Shown: positions 8,431 through 18,411, numbered from the stretch's first letter. The stretch is DNA of 64,000 bases from an uncultured Aquimarina sp. (GCF_947500065.1 NZ_CANMQT010000013.1:1-64000); one strand, 5' to 3'. Translations and numbers: made by a program. The notes: generated by a model from the letters alone, not told the origin.

Positions 8431-9351
8431 TTACTTATTTATTCTTTTTGATATGATGTAGGTTGGTCTTTCTTTTACCTTATCAAAAGTTTTTCCTAAA
8501 TAAACTCCAATTATTCCAAGGATAAAAATTATTAATCCCGATAAGAACCAGATGGAAATAACAATACTGGCAAAACCAAGTACCTTGATTTCTCCGTTTA
8601 CATATCTATAAATGTATATTAAACCAGAAAGGAACGAAAGAGAGGCAATGACTAACCCTAAACGAATTGTAAGTCTCAATGGTTTGTCAGAAAATGCAAT
8701 AATATTGTCAACTGCTAAATTGATTAGTTTTCTCCATGAATAAGAGGATTTACCTTCTGCTCTTGAGCTATGCTCTACATTTATTTTAGTGCTTTTAAAA
8801 CCGACCCATTGAACCATAGTAGGAAAAAAACGTACGTGGTCATGCATAGATAATATAGATCGTATCACTTTTTGATTGTAGATCCCAAAATTAGCAATAG
8901 AAGGATCTTGTTTACTATCAGTTAAATAACCAAAGGTTTTATAAAACATTTTAGAAGATATTTTTTTAAAGAGACTATCTTGTCGTAATTCTCTTTGAGC
9001 ATATACAATGTCATAACCTTCTTTAGTCTTATTGAATAATTTTGGTATTTCTTCTGGTTGGTCCTGTAAGTCACAATCCATTACAACAACCCATTCTCCG
9101 ATAGCAGTGCTTAATCCAGCGGTTATGGCATAATGTTGCCCGAAGTTTCTGCTTAATTTAATTCCTTTTACATTTTTGTTTTTTGCACAGATGTTTTCGA
9201 TAGCTTCCCAAGAATTATCGGGGCTACCATCTTCAACTAATATGATTTCATATTGCTCAAACATTTCCGATAAAGAACGCTCTAATCGTTCTACAAGTTC
9301 ATCTATAAGGTTTTGAGCTCTATAAACTGGGCTTACTATTGATATTTTCAA
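8431..9351 (-). CDS. Glycosyltransferase family 2 (DPM1/GtrB/ArnC-like)
   Basis: 306 aa. GT-A motifs are IVSPVYRAQNLI at the N-terminus, VEDGSPDNSW at about residues 40-49 and a DxD-type VVMDCDLQDQPEE at about residues 90-102. Two hydrophobic segments follow from about residue 225, as in GtrB and ArnC, which transfer a sugar from a nucleotide donor to undecaprenyl phosphate. It is 46 bp upstream of the WecD-like gene on the same strand, so a two-gene operon is likely. Confidence 0.87.
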   Translation of the reverse strand: MKISIVSPVYRAQNLIDELVERLERSLSEMFEQYEIILVEDGSPDNSWEAIENICAKNKNVKGIKLSRNFGQHYAITAGLSTAIGEWVVVMDCDLQDQPEEIPKLFNKTKEGYDIVYAQRELRQDSLFKKISSKMFYKTFGYLTDSKQDPSIANFGIYNQKVIRSILSMHDHVRFFPTMVQWVGFKSTKINVEHSSRAEGKSSYSWRKLINLAVDNIIAFSDKPLRLTIRLGLVIASLSFLSGLIYIYRYVNGEIKVLGFASIVISIWFLSGLIIFILGIIGVYLGKTFDKVKERPTYIISKRINK

Positions 9352-9539
9352 ATATTTGATTTTATTTAAAGGTGATTATTTTCTAAAATTACTAAATAAA
9401 TAGAAGAGTATGGTAAATTGCTAATCACTAATTAGATAAATAGTGATTTCTATTTTTTTGTATCTATAAAATTTTCTAAAAATACATTTACTAATAAAAA
9501 AGAACTAAATTTAAATCCCATACAACATAATCCAACTAA

Positions 9540-10670
9540 ATGATTCCATTTAATAAACCATACATGACGGGTGATGAACTGTACTATATAAAGGATGCAG
9601 TATCGAGAGGGAAAATTTCTGGAAACGGATATTATACTCAGAAATGTCATAATTTTTTTAAAGAAGATATAGGTTTTAGAAATTGTTTATTGACATCTTC
9701 TTGCACCGATGCTCTAGAAATGGCTGCAATACTTGTTGATATAAAGCCGGGAGATGAAGTTATTATGCCTTCTTATACCTTTGTGTCTACAGCAAATGCT
9801 TTTGCGTTAAGAGGAGCAAAGATTATATTTGCGGATTCTTATAGCGATGATCCAAATATTGACGCTGGTTTGTTAGAAGGGTTAATTTCTAGTAAAACAA
9901 AGGCAATAGTAGTTGTTCATTATGCAGGAGTATCTTGTGATATGGATGCAGTTATGCAAATAGCCAATACATATAATTTGTTTGTTATAGAAGATGCAGC
10001 TCAGGCCATAGATTCTTATTATAAGGATAAGCCACTTGGCACAATAGGCCATTTGGCAGCTTTCTCATTTCATGAAACAAAAAATATTATTTCTGGCGAA
10101 GGAGGGATGTTGGTGGTAAACGATGAGCGTTTTGATCAACGAGCAGAAATTATATGGGAGAAAGGAACCAATCGATCTGCCTTTTTTAGAGGTGAAGTGG
10201 ATAAATACTCTTGGGTAGATGTGGGGTCCTCTTTTTTACCATCAGATGTTACTGCAGCTTTTTTGTTTGCACAATTAGAGAACTTAAAAAAGATTCAATC
10301 CAGAAGAACAACTTTGTGGGAAACGTATTATAAAGGGCTTAAAGGTCTCGAAATCCGAGGTTTATTAACATTGCCGAAAGTACCAACATATGCAACGTGT
10401 AATGGTCATTTGTTTTATGTTGTTTGTAAGGATATAGAGGAAAGAGGTCAACTCATTTCTTATTTAAAAGACAACGGAGTCTATGCCGTTTTTCATTACG
10501 TATCTCTTCATAAAAGCCCTTTTTATGAAACAGAAAATGATAGTGTTATGCTAGAGAATTGTGAGATGTTTTCTGAAAGATTGTTACGATTGCCATTATA
10601 TTATGAGTTACATATGGAAGATCAAAATAAAATAATAAAACTAGTTACAGATTTTTTTGATAAAAAATAA
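9540..10670 (+). CDS. wecE: dTDP-4-amino-4,6-dideoxygalactose transaminase (WecE/RffA)
   Basis: 376 aa, the usual length. From the first residues (MIPFNKPYMTG) it follows the WecE pattern: GDEVIMPSYTFVSTANAF, VIEDAAQAID, and the PLP-lysine segment SFHETKNIISGEGGM, then EKGTNRSAFFRGEVDKYSW. The enzyme transfers an amino group from glutamate to dTDP-4-keto-6-deoxyglucose, giving dTDP-Fuc4N, known from enterobacterial common antigen. Here it is probably used for a surface glycan. RmlA/RmlB, which make the substrate, are not in this window. The GT-C/TPR gene follows after 7 bp. Confidence 0.93.
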   Translation: MIPFNKPYMTGDELYYIKDAVSRGKISGNGYYTQKCHNFFKEDIGFRNCLLTSSCTDALEMAAILVDIKPGDEVIMPSYTFVSTANAFALRGAKIIFADSYSDDPNIDAGLLEGLISSKTKAIVVVHYAGVSCDMDAVMQIANTYNLFVIEDAAQAIDSYYKDKPLGTIGHLAAFSFHETKNIISGEGGMLVVNDERFDQRAEIIWEKGTNRSAFFRGEVDKYSWVDVGSSFLPSDVTAAFLFAQLENLKKIQSRRTTLWETYYKGLKGLEIRGLLTLPKVPTYATCNGHLFYVVCKDIEERGQLISYLKDNGVYAVFHYVSLHKSPFYETENDSVMLENCEMFSERLLRLPLYYELHMEDQNKIIKLVTDFFDKK

Positions 10671-10677
10671 ACATTGT

Positions 10678-12903
10678 ATGGAATTTGATCTTAAAAAAAT
10701 GATGAATTATAGAAACGGTTTTATACTAACTGCTTTTGTTATTGGTTGGACTATGATGTTTTTAAGTAAAGATTATGGTCCATTAGAAGACACAAAAATA
10801 CATCAGGATCATGGTGTTAGAATTCTAAATTATTTTAAGGGAATAGATAAAGCTGCTACCTTAAGCCCAATTGATGCAGAAGGGAATTATATCGATGTTG
10901 CTTTAAGTCAGGAACATGAAAATCGTGGGATGAATGGTTTTGGAGGTTTTTTTGATCTTCTTACTAATTTCTTACATCAATATTTTAATTCTTTTGAAGT
11001 GTATCAATTTAAAAATTTGATAAATTCTATTTTTGGTTTTTTACTTTTTCTATTCTGTGGTTTGTTAGGAAAAGAATTAGGAGGGTGGAAGACAGGGTTG
11101 TTTTCATTAACTTTTGTTGTGTTATGTCCAGTGATCTTTGGGTATTCTATGAATAATCCTAAAGATATTCCTGCAGCGGCATTCTATATGTTTTCTTTAT
11201 TCCATATAATAAAACTCTTAAAAGAGCTACCAAAGATTACATGGAAAAGGGCTTTTTTATTAATATTCAATATTTCTCTATTAATTAATATCAGGGTAAT
11301 TGGATTAATGACTTTAGGGTATCTGTTATTAGCTGTTTTTTTATGGTGGTGGTTGCAAAACTACAAATCGAAATTTAAGCAAGTTGTTATAAAAGATACA
11401 CTACTTCTAGGAGCTAAAACTTTAGGTGTATGTATACTTTCATATATCGCTGTGGCTGTTTTTTGGCCATATGCTCAAACCAATCCATTAAAGGTTCCGA
11501 TTGAAGTGTTAATAAAGATGGGAGAGTTTAGAGGGTTTGAAAATTTACAATTGTTTGAAGGTGTTTGGCAAAGTAGTTTTAATACGCCTTGGTACTATGC
11601 TATTAAGAATCTGTTTATTATTATGATGCCATTACATGCTTTTATAGGTTTTTTTCTGATTCCATTGATGTATTATAAAAATGATCAGATTAATAAACTT
11701 TATGTATCAATGGTATTGTTTGCTTCTGTTTTCCCAATGATATTAGTTGTTGTAGGTACACCTAATAATCATGATGGTTCGCGACAATTTATGTTCTCTG
11801 TTTTACCGATAGTAGTAATTAGCGCATTATCTTGGTTAAAATTATTTCAGTTAATACCTCGAAAAAATGTTGTCAGAATACTGTCCGTTGGACTCATCTT
11901 GTTGATGCTTCAGCCATTGTATTTTATGAGTAAATATCATCCAATGCAAGCGCTATATTTTAGTCCAATTATAGGAGGAGTGTCCGGTGCCTTTGGGAAT
12001 TACGAAATAGATTATTATGGAGTTGGAGTAAGGCCTGCTATAGATTGGCTGGAAGAAAATGTAGGAGATTTAGATAATCCTCCAAAGGTAAGATTGTACT
12101 ATGGTAGTCAAACAAAAGCTTCTTTTTATTTAGATAAGACTCCCAAATTGCAACATGTCTTGACTAGAAGAGATTCCCCTAATTGGGATTATTCTATTAT
12201 TATGCTTGCGGAAGGTAAATATAAAAGAGATCATATCAATGTAAATTGGTCTCCGGAAAACACTGTTCATGAAGTTAAAATAGATGGTGTTTCTATATGT
12301 TTCATTGTCAAAAATAATTATCAGGCAGAGAATCATATAAAAACTCTAGAAGCTCAAATGGAAGTAAACCCCTCTCTGAATGGATATATTCAATTGAGTT
12401 TACTGCATTATAATAAGTTAGATTACTTTAATAGTATTCAAGTATCTAAGAAAGCGCTTAGTTTAGACCCTACTAATAGTATTGTGTATAATAACTTATG
12501 TTCTGCTTATAATAGATTGAAAATGTATGATAAAGCTAAGGAAGCTTGTGAAAAATCATTAGCAGTTGATAATAGTTCTGAATTAGCTAAGAATAACCTT
12601 GCAGTTGCTGTAAATGGAATTGAGAGGTTAAAAAAGAAGCAACTAAGTATTAATGAGTATATTAATCTTAGTTATTATTATTACATATTAGGCTTTCATA
12701 AAAGATGTATAGAAACTAGTGAAGATCTATTGTTGTTAGATTCCAATAATGCTACAGCATATAATAATATTTGTTCTTCTTACAATATTCTAGGTGAATT
12801 TGAGAAGGCTGTAAAAGCTTGTAATAGAGCATTGGAAATTGATCCAAATTTTGAAAGAGCAAAGAATAATTTAGAAAGAGCAAAAAAGAGCTTGGAAAAA
12901 TAA
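10678..12903 (+). CDS. Large GT-C glycosyltransferase-like membrane protein with C-terminal TPR
   Basis: 741 aa from the ATG at 10678. An upstream TTG at 10657 would overlap wecE and is less likely. The first extracytoplasmic loop has GPLEDTKIHQDHG, with acidic residues where GT39/ArnT-like enzymes place the catalytic acid. About ten membrane segments follow to residue 430, then a soluble segment and TPR-like repeats over the last 190 residues (NSIVYNNLCSAYNRLK, NATAYNNICSSYNIL). Same architecture as the 3843 gene and probably paralogous. Cotranscription with wecE suggests it uses the amino-sugar product after lipid linkage; acceptor unknown. Confidence 0.72.
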   Translation: MEFDLKKMMNYRNGFILTAFVIGWTMMFLSKDYGPLEDTKIHQDHGVRILNYFKGIDKAATLSPIDAEGNYIDVALSQEHENRGMNGFGGFFDLLTNFLHQYFNSFEVYQFKNLINSIFGFLLFLFCGLLGKELGGWKTGLFSLTFVVLCPVIFGYSMNNPKDIPAAAFYMFSLFHIIKLLKELPKITWKRAFLLIFNISLLINIRVIGLMTLGYLLLAVFLWWWLQNYKSKFKQVVIKDTLLLGAKTLGVCILSYIAVAVFWPYAQTNPLKVPIEVLIKMGEFRGFENLQLFEGVWQSSFNTPWYYAIKNLFIIMMPLHAFIGFFLIPLMYYKNDQINKLYVSMVLFASVFPMILVVVGTPNNHDGSRQFMFSVLPIVVISALSWLKLFQLIPRKNVVRILSVGLILLMLQPLYFMSKYHPMQALYFSPIIGGVSGAFGNYEIDYYGVGVRPAIDWLEENVGDLDNPPKVRLYYGSQTKASFYLDKTPKLQHVLTRRDSPNWDYSIIMLAEGKYKRDHINVNWSPENTVHEVKIDGVSICFIVKNNYQAENHIKTLEAQMEVNPSLNGYIQLSLLHYNKLDYFNSIQVSKKALSLDPTNSIVYNNLCSAYNRLKMYDKAKEACEKSLAVDNSSELAKNNLAVAVNGIERLKKKQLSINEYINLSYYYYILGFHKRCIETSEDLLLLDSNNATAYNNICSSYNILGEFEKAVKACNRALEIDPNFERAKNNLERAKKSLEK

Positions 12904-13032
12904 ACAAATATTTTTTTGAGATAATCTATAGATCCTTCAAACTTGAATTTAGTATTAAAACATTTATCAATTTTAAAATGGGAGAATTATAAAATATTAT
13001 ATTTACTCATTTATGATTAAGATTTTAGTAAT

Positions 13033-14226
13033 ATGAATACTATGCATAGTAATAAACTAAAGTACATCGATATAATAGTGCTTTTTTCATTTTTCATGGT
13101 GCTTTTTTGGTTTATAATGAAGTATATTCCTACTGATATGCCTATTCATATTAATTCCATTATAAAAGTTAATTCTGGAGAATCATCCTATTTACCTCAT
13201 TTTTTGTTTTTTTTTATAGTTAACCTGCTTTCTTTTTTTTCAAGCAATGTTGATTTAATGTATGTTAGTACTGCATTGGTATTATCGCTAGCTACTGTAG
13301 GGAAATTTTTGTTATCTAAAAACATGATTTTAGAAATCGCTGCAGGATCTAAACTAGAAAACAAAGAAACTATAGTGAAGATAATATCGTTTGCACTGTT
13401 GTTTTGTTTTGCGATCCCTGATATCTATAATTTTTTTGTTCTGAAGCTTATGTATTTGGGTAGAACGCCATCCGTTGTTTGGCATAATTCTACTATCATT
13501 AGTGTTTTTCCTTTTGCTATATTGTTGTTTTGGAGGCAATTAAAATTGTTTAAAAAAGATTGTCATTCATTGTTAGATAGAGAAATTTGGTTAGTTACTG
13601 CTTTAATTATCCTAAATATTTTAATTAAGCCCTCTTTTATTTTTGCCTTTATTCCAATATCTGCTTTTTTTATTTTAAAAGATTTTGATAAGAATAATAT
13701 TAAGAATTCTATATTTAAGATATTGCCAATTTTTATAGGAGGCGTTTGTATTTTAGTACAGTATTTAAGTATTTATTATTTTCAAACAGGATCTTTACAT
13801 GCATCTAAGAGTGGTATAACTATCGCAATGCCTTTTGAGTTTTTAAGAGCATTTATACCATCTTGGTATATCCCATTTGCTTTTTTACTTTCTTTTGCTT
13901 TTCCAATAGCAACTATGTATTATTATAGAGAAATAATTAAATTTAAACCATTTAATTATGCTTTGTATTTAACCATTTTTGGGATAATACTAAGTGCTTT
14001 TGTTGTAGAAGATGGACCAAGAAGATTCCATGGTAATTTTACTTGGCAAAATATAATCTGTTCTTATCTTTTGTTTTTAACTACTACGGCTTTTTTGTTT
14101 TCAAAATTCAAAATAGAAAATGTGCTTTCCAAAAAATCAATAATTTTATGGTCGCTTTTTATACTACATTTTTTATCCGGAGTATTATATTTATTTAAAA
14201 TGTACTTTACAGGTAGGTATCACTAA
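13033..14226 (+). CDS. Polytopic membrane protein, possible GT-C family member
   Basis: 397 aa with about ten hydrophobic segments and extreme F/I/L richness. After the first segment lies KYIPTDMPIHINSI, again an acidic residue in the first loop, and a late EDGPRRFHGNFTWQ block (about residue 330). I do not recognise a family signature. Position after two GT-C/TPR genes and the topology suggest a glycosyltransferase or polymerase-like protein. No TPR tail is present. Confidence 0.6.
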   Translation: MNTMHSNKLKYIDIIVLFSFFMVLFWFIMKYIPTDMPIHINSIIKVNSGESSYLPHFLFFFIVNLLSFFSSNVDLMYVSTALVLSLATVGKFLLSKNMILEIAAGSKLENKETIVKIISFALLFCFAIPDIYNFFVLKLMYLGRTPSVVWHNSTIISVFPFAILLFWRQLKLFKKDCHSLLDREIWLVTALIILNILIKPSFIFAFIPISAFFILKDFDKNNIKNSIFKILPIFIGGVCILVQYLSIYYFQTGSLHASKSGITIAMPFEFLRAFIPSWYIPFAFLLSFAFPIATMYYYREIIKFKPFNYALYLTIFGIILSAFVVEDGPRRFHGNFTWQNIICSYLLFLTTTAFLFSKFKIENVLSKKSIILWSLFILHFLSGVLYLFKMYFTGRYH

Positions 14227-14333
14227 ATGAATGAATTTGATTTTTTTTATTTAACAAAATCAATATATCTATACTATTTGGTTGTTTATCATATGAAAAT
14301 GATAAGAACCGATAAGATCTTTAAACTCTAAAA

Positions 14334-14405
14334 ATGAAAATGCAACATATTTCTATAGTGATTTCTTTGTTTAATGAAGATGATAGAATATCAGCATTGG
14401 TCTAG
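14334..14405 (+). pseudogene. Remnant of a GT2 glycosyltransferase N-terminus
   Basis: From the ATG at 14334 the frame reads M-K-M-Q-H-I-S-I-V-I-S-L-F-N-E-D-D and ends at a TAG after 23 residues. This is the opening beta-strand and NED motif of a GT2 enzyme (compare IVIPVYNE). The rest of the GT-A domain is absent. The DNA then continues in another frame as part of a different membrane protein (14374). I read this as a recombination or deletion scar joining two genes. Confidence 0.45.
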
Positions 14406-14913
14406 ATTAGGTGAAAGTGTTCGGATTTTAGCATGTTTGCCTAATGCTTATCTCAAAGGGTCTCCGGAAAATCCACCTGTAAAATTATTTAATGCGCCTG
14501 TATTTATCAGTGGATTGTTATTATTGTTTTTTGGATTTTGGAAAATAAAAAAACCTTTGTTTGGACTCCTTTTATGCATTTTAATAAATGCTATACCCTT
14601 TTTTCTTTACGAAGTATATTCTCATGAGAATATTTTTGGATTAATGGCATCCGTGTTTTTTATGATAATAGGATTAAACATACATGTGTTATTTCTAAAG
14701 TCTATAGATTATTTTAAACTCACTTTTGTTGTAATAATTTCTGGAGTATTACTTATTTTTTTTAGTGAATTTAGAAATGAAACTTCGGTAGTTATGATTT
14801 CTTTACTATTGATTTATATACTGTCTAAAAATGTTAAGATTGTTCCCAAAATAGTCTTTATTATAATGTCAATTTTTTTCTTTAATTCCAGTAAAAGATA
14901 TATTAGAAACTAA
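14374..14913 (+). pseudogene. Truncated membrane protein (internal or C-terminal part of a GT-C-like protein)
   Basis: 179 codons in a frame overlapping the GT2 remnant. It starts directly with a loop-like sequence (EYQHWSRLGESVRIL, then GSPENPP) that looks internal to a larger membrane protein, followed by five or six hydrophobic segments, and stops soon after NSSKRYIRN. It lacks any N-terminal catalytic loop. Called a broken gene because of the junction with the GT2 start; a short functional membrane protein cannot be excluded. Confidence 0.45.
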
Positions 14914-14940
14914 AGAAGTTCAAGAATAAAATAAAAACAT

Positions 14941-15855
14941 TTAAAAAATAGAAAATCCGGTCAAGGTCGTCAATCGTTCTAGCGCATACATCCCTAATTC
15001 AGAGTTTCCTTTGACATTAAGAGGCGGACTCCATACTGTTACTGCATATTGACCAGGATGAATAGATGCTATTCCACCGCCTACACCACTTTTTCCTGGT
15101 AGGCCTACTCTGAAAGTAAACTCTCCTGCCTCGTCATAAAAACCGCAAGTTTGCATAATAGCATTAATACGCTTTATTTTTCTTGGAGAAATTACCTGAA
15201 TATTATCAGATAAGGTGTTTCCTGCATTCGCATAGATCATAAAAGCTGTTGCTAATTCTCTACAAGACATTTCTATAGAACATTGATAGATGTACAGGTC
15301 TAAGACAGTTTCTATATCATTTTTGATGTTCCCAAAAGATTTCATAAGATTCAATAAAGAAGCATTGCGGTGGCTGTGCTTCTTTTCAGAGTCATAAACT
15401 TTAGGGTTGATATCTATAGTGGGATTACCAGTAATTTTACGAGTAAAATCTAAAAGCTTCTGTTTTGGATTTTCTATAGCTGATACCAGAATATCGGCTA
15501 TAACAAGTGCACCAGCATTTATAAAAGGGTTTCTTGGAATTCCATTTTCGTACTCTAGCTGAATTAAAGAGTTAAAAGGGTCTCCGGATGGTTCTACATC
15601 AACTCGTTCAAATAATTCATCTTCTAACAAGGTCATCGCTAGTGTTAAAGAAAAAACCTTAGAAATACTCTGGATAGAAAAGCGTTCGTCTTCATTCCCA
15701 AAACCATAATGACCTGAGTTAATACAGTATAAATGCATTCCGAATTTATCGGGATCAATCTTAGCCAATTCAGGAATGTATGAAGCTACTTCTCCAGTAT
15801 TGGATCTAATCAATGATTCGGCTTTTATGGTATCAAGGATTTGTTGATATTGCAT
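14941..15855 (-). CDS. glsA: Glutaminase
   Basis: 304 aa, the family length. It hydrolyses glutamine to glutamate and ammonia. The serine beta-lactamase-like SxxK motif is in FSIQSISK (about residues 62-65), with EYENGIPRNPFINAGAL, the conserved N-A-G asparagine region, and GKSGVGGG near the C-terminus. 7 bp downstream of peptidase E on the same strand, so the two probably form an operon for amide and peptide nitrogen use. Confidence 0.95.
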   Translation of the reverse strand: MQYQQILDTIKAESLIRSNTGEVASYIPELAKIDPDKFGMHLYCINSGHYGFGNEDERFSIQSISKVFSLTLAMTLLEDELFERVDVEPSGDPFNSLIQLEYENGIPRNPFINAGALVIADILVSAIENPKQKLLDFTRKITGNPTIDINPKVYDSEKKHSHRNASLLNLMKSFGNIKNDIETVLDLYIYQCSIEMSCRELATAFMIYANAGNTLSDNIQVISPRKIKRINAIMQTCGFYDEAGEFTFRVGLPGKSGVGGGIASIHPGQYAVTVWSPPLNVKGNSELGMYALERLTTLTGFSIF

Positions 15856-15862
15856 ATATCAT

Positions 15863-16570
15863 TTAGTTTAATTCTGATAAAGAACTATTGGGTGTTATTT
15901 CATATGGGCTTTTGTTTTGTTCAAAAACCCTTGCGGATAATTCGCCTTTTAGTCTAATTTCATTTTTATAAATTCTTATCCAACTTCCTTCTCTGAGACC
16001 AACAACAGGTTGTGAATTTAAGTTGTGAAATTCTTTTATACGAGTCTCTCTAGTTTCACCTTTATGTGTAGAATTTGGATCAGGATCCAGATAATGAGCA
16101 TTTATATTAAAAGGTATAATTCCTAATGTTTTATGGCTTGGCGGATGTACTATAGGCATGTCATTAGTGTTTTGCATAGTAAGCCCACAAATATTACTTC
16201 CTGCACTAGTTCCTAGATACGGAGTACCTTGATCTATAGCGTTTTTAAGCGGTTCTAGTACTTTATTCCTATACAATTGATTTACCAGTAAAAATGTATT
16301 TCCTCCACCTGTAAAAATACCTTGTGTATTTTTGAACGCTTCTGAGATATCCGAAAACATGTGTATACCAAGAATTCTTTTATTAATCTTTTTAAAAATA
16401 TTATTAACACCAATAGTGTATTCATCATGAGAAATTCCACCAGGACGCGCATATGGAATGAATAATATTTCTTCAGAATCCTTGAAAAGCTCAATTAAAG
16501 ACTCGAATAGATATTCTAACGGTCCACTACCGTGAATAGTAGAAGTGCTTGCAATTATACAGTTTTGCAT
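15863..16570 (-). CDS. pepE: Peptidase E (alpha-aspartyl dipeptidase)
   Basis: 235 aa. The nucleophile motif is YLGTSAGSNICGLTM with the serine at about residue 121, preceded by GIFTGGGNTFLLV (about residues 86-98) and followed by GIIPFNINAHYLDPDP with the catalytic histidine. PepE (family S51) cleaves Asp-X dipeptides in the cytoplasm. Cotranscribed with glutaminase. Confidence 0.93.
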   Translation of the reverse strand: MQNCIIASTSTIHGSGPLEYLFESLIELFKDSEEILFIPYARPGGISHDEYTIGVNNIFKKINKRILGIHMFSDISEAFKNTQGIFTGGGNTFLLVNQLYRNKVLEPLKNAIDQGTPYLGTSAGSNICGLTMQNTNDMPIVHPPSHKTLGIIPFNINAHYLDPDPNSTHKGETRETRIKEFHNLNSQPVVGLREGSWIRIYKNEIRLKGELSARVFEQNKSPYEITPNSSLSELN

Positions 16571-16677
16571 AAATTTTTTTTAGTAAAGGTAGTTTAACGT
16601 TTTCTTATAAAGAAATCTTCCAAGCATATTGAAAAATTGTAGTATCTTGATTACATACTAATTTAACTGAGCCTACT

Positions 16678-17466
16678 ATGAAAATGAAATTATCCTTACT
16701 TCTTATTTGTTTTACAATTAGCTTTTCTTTTGCCCAAATTACTTCTAGAGTTATGATCGACGGTCGCATTAGTGCACCAATAGGAGATGATGTAGAGGGT
16801 GTTGTTGTGTATAATCTTACTACTAAAAAAGGAACTATTACGGATGGCGAAGGTAACTTTAGAATCAGTGTCGGTACCAACGATAAAATAGAGATAATAG
16901 CCATGCAATATCAGAAATTTGTAGTGTTAATTGATAAAGGAGTATTGAGTAATAGGAGATTGAATATTTTTTTGAATGAATCCGTAAATCTTTTAGAAGA
17001 AGTAATTGTAACACCGTATGATTTGTTAGGGAATGTATCCGTAGATATTAAAAAAATTGATGTTTCTGAAAGCGGAATTGACGAAGTAGCCAAACTAACA
17101 TCATCCAGAATTAATGATACAGATTATGATTGGACAGCAGATGAATTATCTGAATTAGAAAACAAAGTGTTTTTGGAAGATAGAATGATTTATGGACTTA
17201 ACTTTGTCAATCTTTTTAAAGTTGTATTTGAGAATAAGGATAAAAACAATAATAAAACTCCTGTGGATATTGATGTTAAGGTTAGGAAAATGTATAATGA
17301 TGAGTTTTTTAAAACAAATTTAGCTTTAGAGATGGATCAGATTAATGATTTTATCTTCTTTGCAGAAGAAAACGGATTGGATAAATCATACCTGGAAGAA
17401 GGAAATGAGCTAAATCTTATAGAATTTTTGGTTTCTCAAAGCAAGGTGTATAAGGATCGTAAGTAA
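16678..17466 (+). CDS. Secreted carboxypeptidase-regulatory-like domain protein
   Basis: 262 aa with a signal peptide ending in FSFAQ. A beta-sandwich of the CarboxypepD_reg-like type covers about residues 25-110 (GRISAPIGDDVEGVVVYN, then KKGTITDGEGNFRI). The rest is acidic and predicted helical. In Bacteroidota this domain often occurs on exported or TonB-linked proteins. It is the most divergent of three adjacent relatives (16678, 17608, 18412). Confidence 0.75.
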   Translation: MKMKLSLLLICFTISFSFAQITSRVMIDGRISAPIGDDVEGVVVYNLTTKKGTITDGEGNFRISVGTNDKIEIIAMQYQKFVVLIDKGVLSNRRLNIFLNESVNLLEEVIVTPYDLLGNVSVDIKKIDVSESGIDEVAKLTSSRINDTDYDWTADELSELENKVFLEDRMIYGLNFVNLFKVVFENKDKNNNKTPVDIDVKVRKMYNDEFFKTNLALEMDQINDFIFFAEENGLDKSYLEEGNELNLIEFLVSQSKVYKDRK

Positions 17467-17607
17467 TAAAGCTTTAATGGGCGCAACATTTTTTGAGCAC
17501 CTACGTCTTTATGAATTAGTATGACGAAGTTTCGGAATTGATTTGTTAGAAATCACCATTTAATTAAGGTTTCTTTTTCGAATTGAGTCATAAAACTAAT
17601 TCACTTT

Positions 17608-18378
17608 ATGACCAGAATATTACTCATTGTTATACTTCTTTTTATGTCCACCAATATCTTTGGTCAATCCCAAAGATTAAAAGGTGTGATTGTAGCTGAT
17701 TCATTAGAAGGTTTTGCGATTAATATTGTGAATTATACAAAGAAGATTGGAACTACTAATGACGAAAGAGGGGCTTTCGAAATTCCTGCAGCTGTTAATG
17801 ACTCAATTATTTTTTCATCCGTTCAATATGAGGTTATTTCTATCATAGTATCTGAAAGAGATTTAGATAATCAGAATTTCCAATTAAAACTCTATCCTGT
17901 AATTCAGAAACTTGATCAGGTTAATGTTAGTAATATTAACCTTTCAGGGAGTATAGAAAAAGACACAAAAGATATAAAGGTAACACCTGTAGTTAATAAT
18001 AAAACTTTAGGTCTTCCTTATAAGGATATAAAACAGCCTACACGTGCAGAAAGAAGAATATATACGGCAACAGCTTCCAATGGTATTTTATCCGTAGATC
18101 GAATTATTAATACAATTTCTGGAAAGCTAAAAAAGTTGAAAAACAATAAAGCTATAGAAGATTTAAAAACACTTATTCAAAAAGGAGAACAATCATTTAG
18201 TACTACTTTTTTTGTTGATGCCTTAGAATTACCAGAAAACCTTATTACTGATTTCATGTATTATTGCGCAGAAGATGATTATTTCAAGAATTTATTAGAG
18301 AACTCTAAAAAAATTTCATTACTGGAGTTTTTCAAACAAAAAGCAATATCATACAAAAAGCATAAAGAAATTGACTGA
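17608..18378 (+). CDS. Secreted carboxypeptidase-regulatory-like protein, tandem copy A
   Basis: 256 aa with a signal peptide (to about residue 20, FGQ). A CarboxypepD_reg-like domain (ADSLEGFAINIVNYTKKIG, TTNDERGAFEIPAA) covers about residues 25-110, and a helical C-terminal half follows. The first 120 residues are almost identical to those of the next gene, while the C-terminal halves have diverged. 33 bp separate the copies. Function unknown. Confidence 0.75.
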   Translation: MTRILLIVILLFMSTNIFGQSQRLKGVIVADSLEGFAINIVNYTKKIGTTNDERGAFEIPAAVNDSIIFSSVQYEVISIIVSERDLDNQNFQLKLYPVIQKLDQVNVSNINLSGSIEKDTKDIKVTPVVNNKTLGLPYKDIKQPTRAERRIYTATASNGILSVDRIINTISGKLKKLKNNKAIEDLKTLIQKGEQSFSTTFFVDALELPENLITDFMYYCAEDDYFKNLLENSKKISLLEFFKQKAISYKKHKEID

Positions 18379-18411
18379 TTCTGTTTTCAGAAATAAGTAA
18401 AAACATATAAA

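Noticed and set aside
10657-10677. TTG start of the GT-C/TPR gene overlapping wecE
   Set aside because: An ATG at 10678, just after the wecE stop, is a more normal start.
14334-14913. Programmed frameshift joining the GT2 start and the membrane fragment
   Set aside because: The two parts belong to different families and no slippery heptamer or stem is evident, so a fusion scar is simpler.
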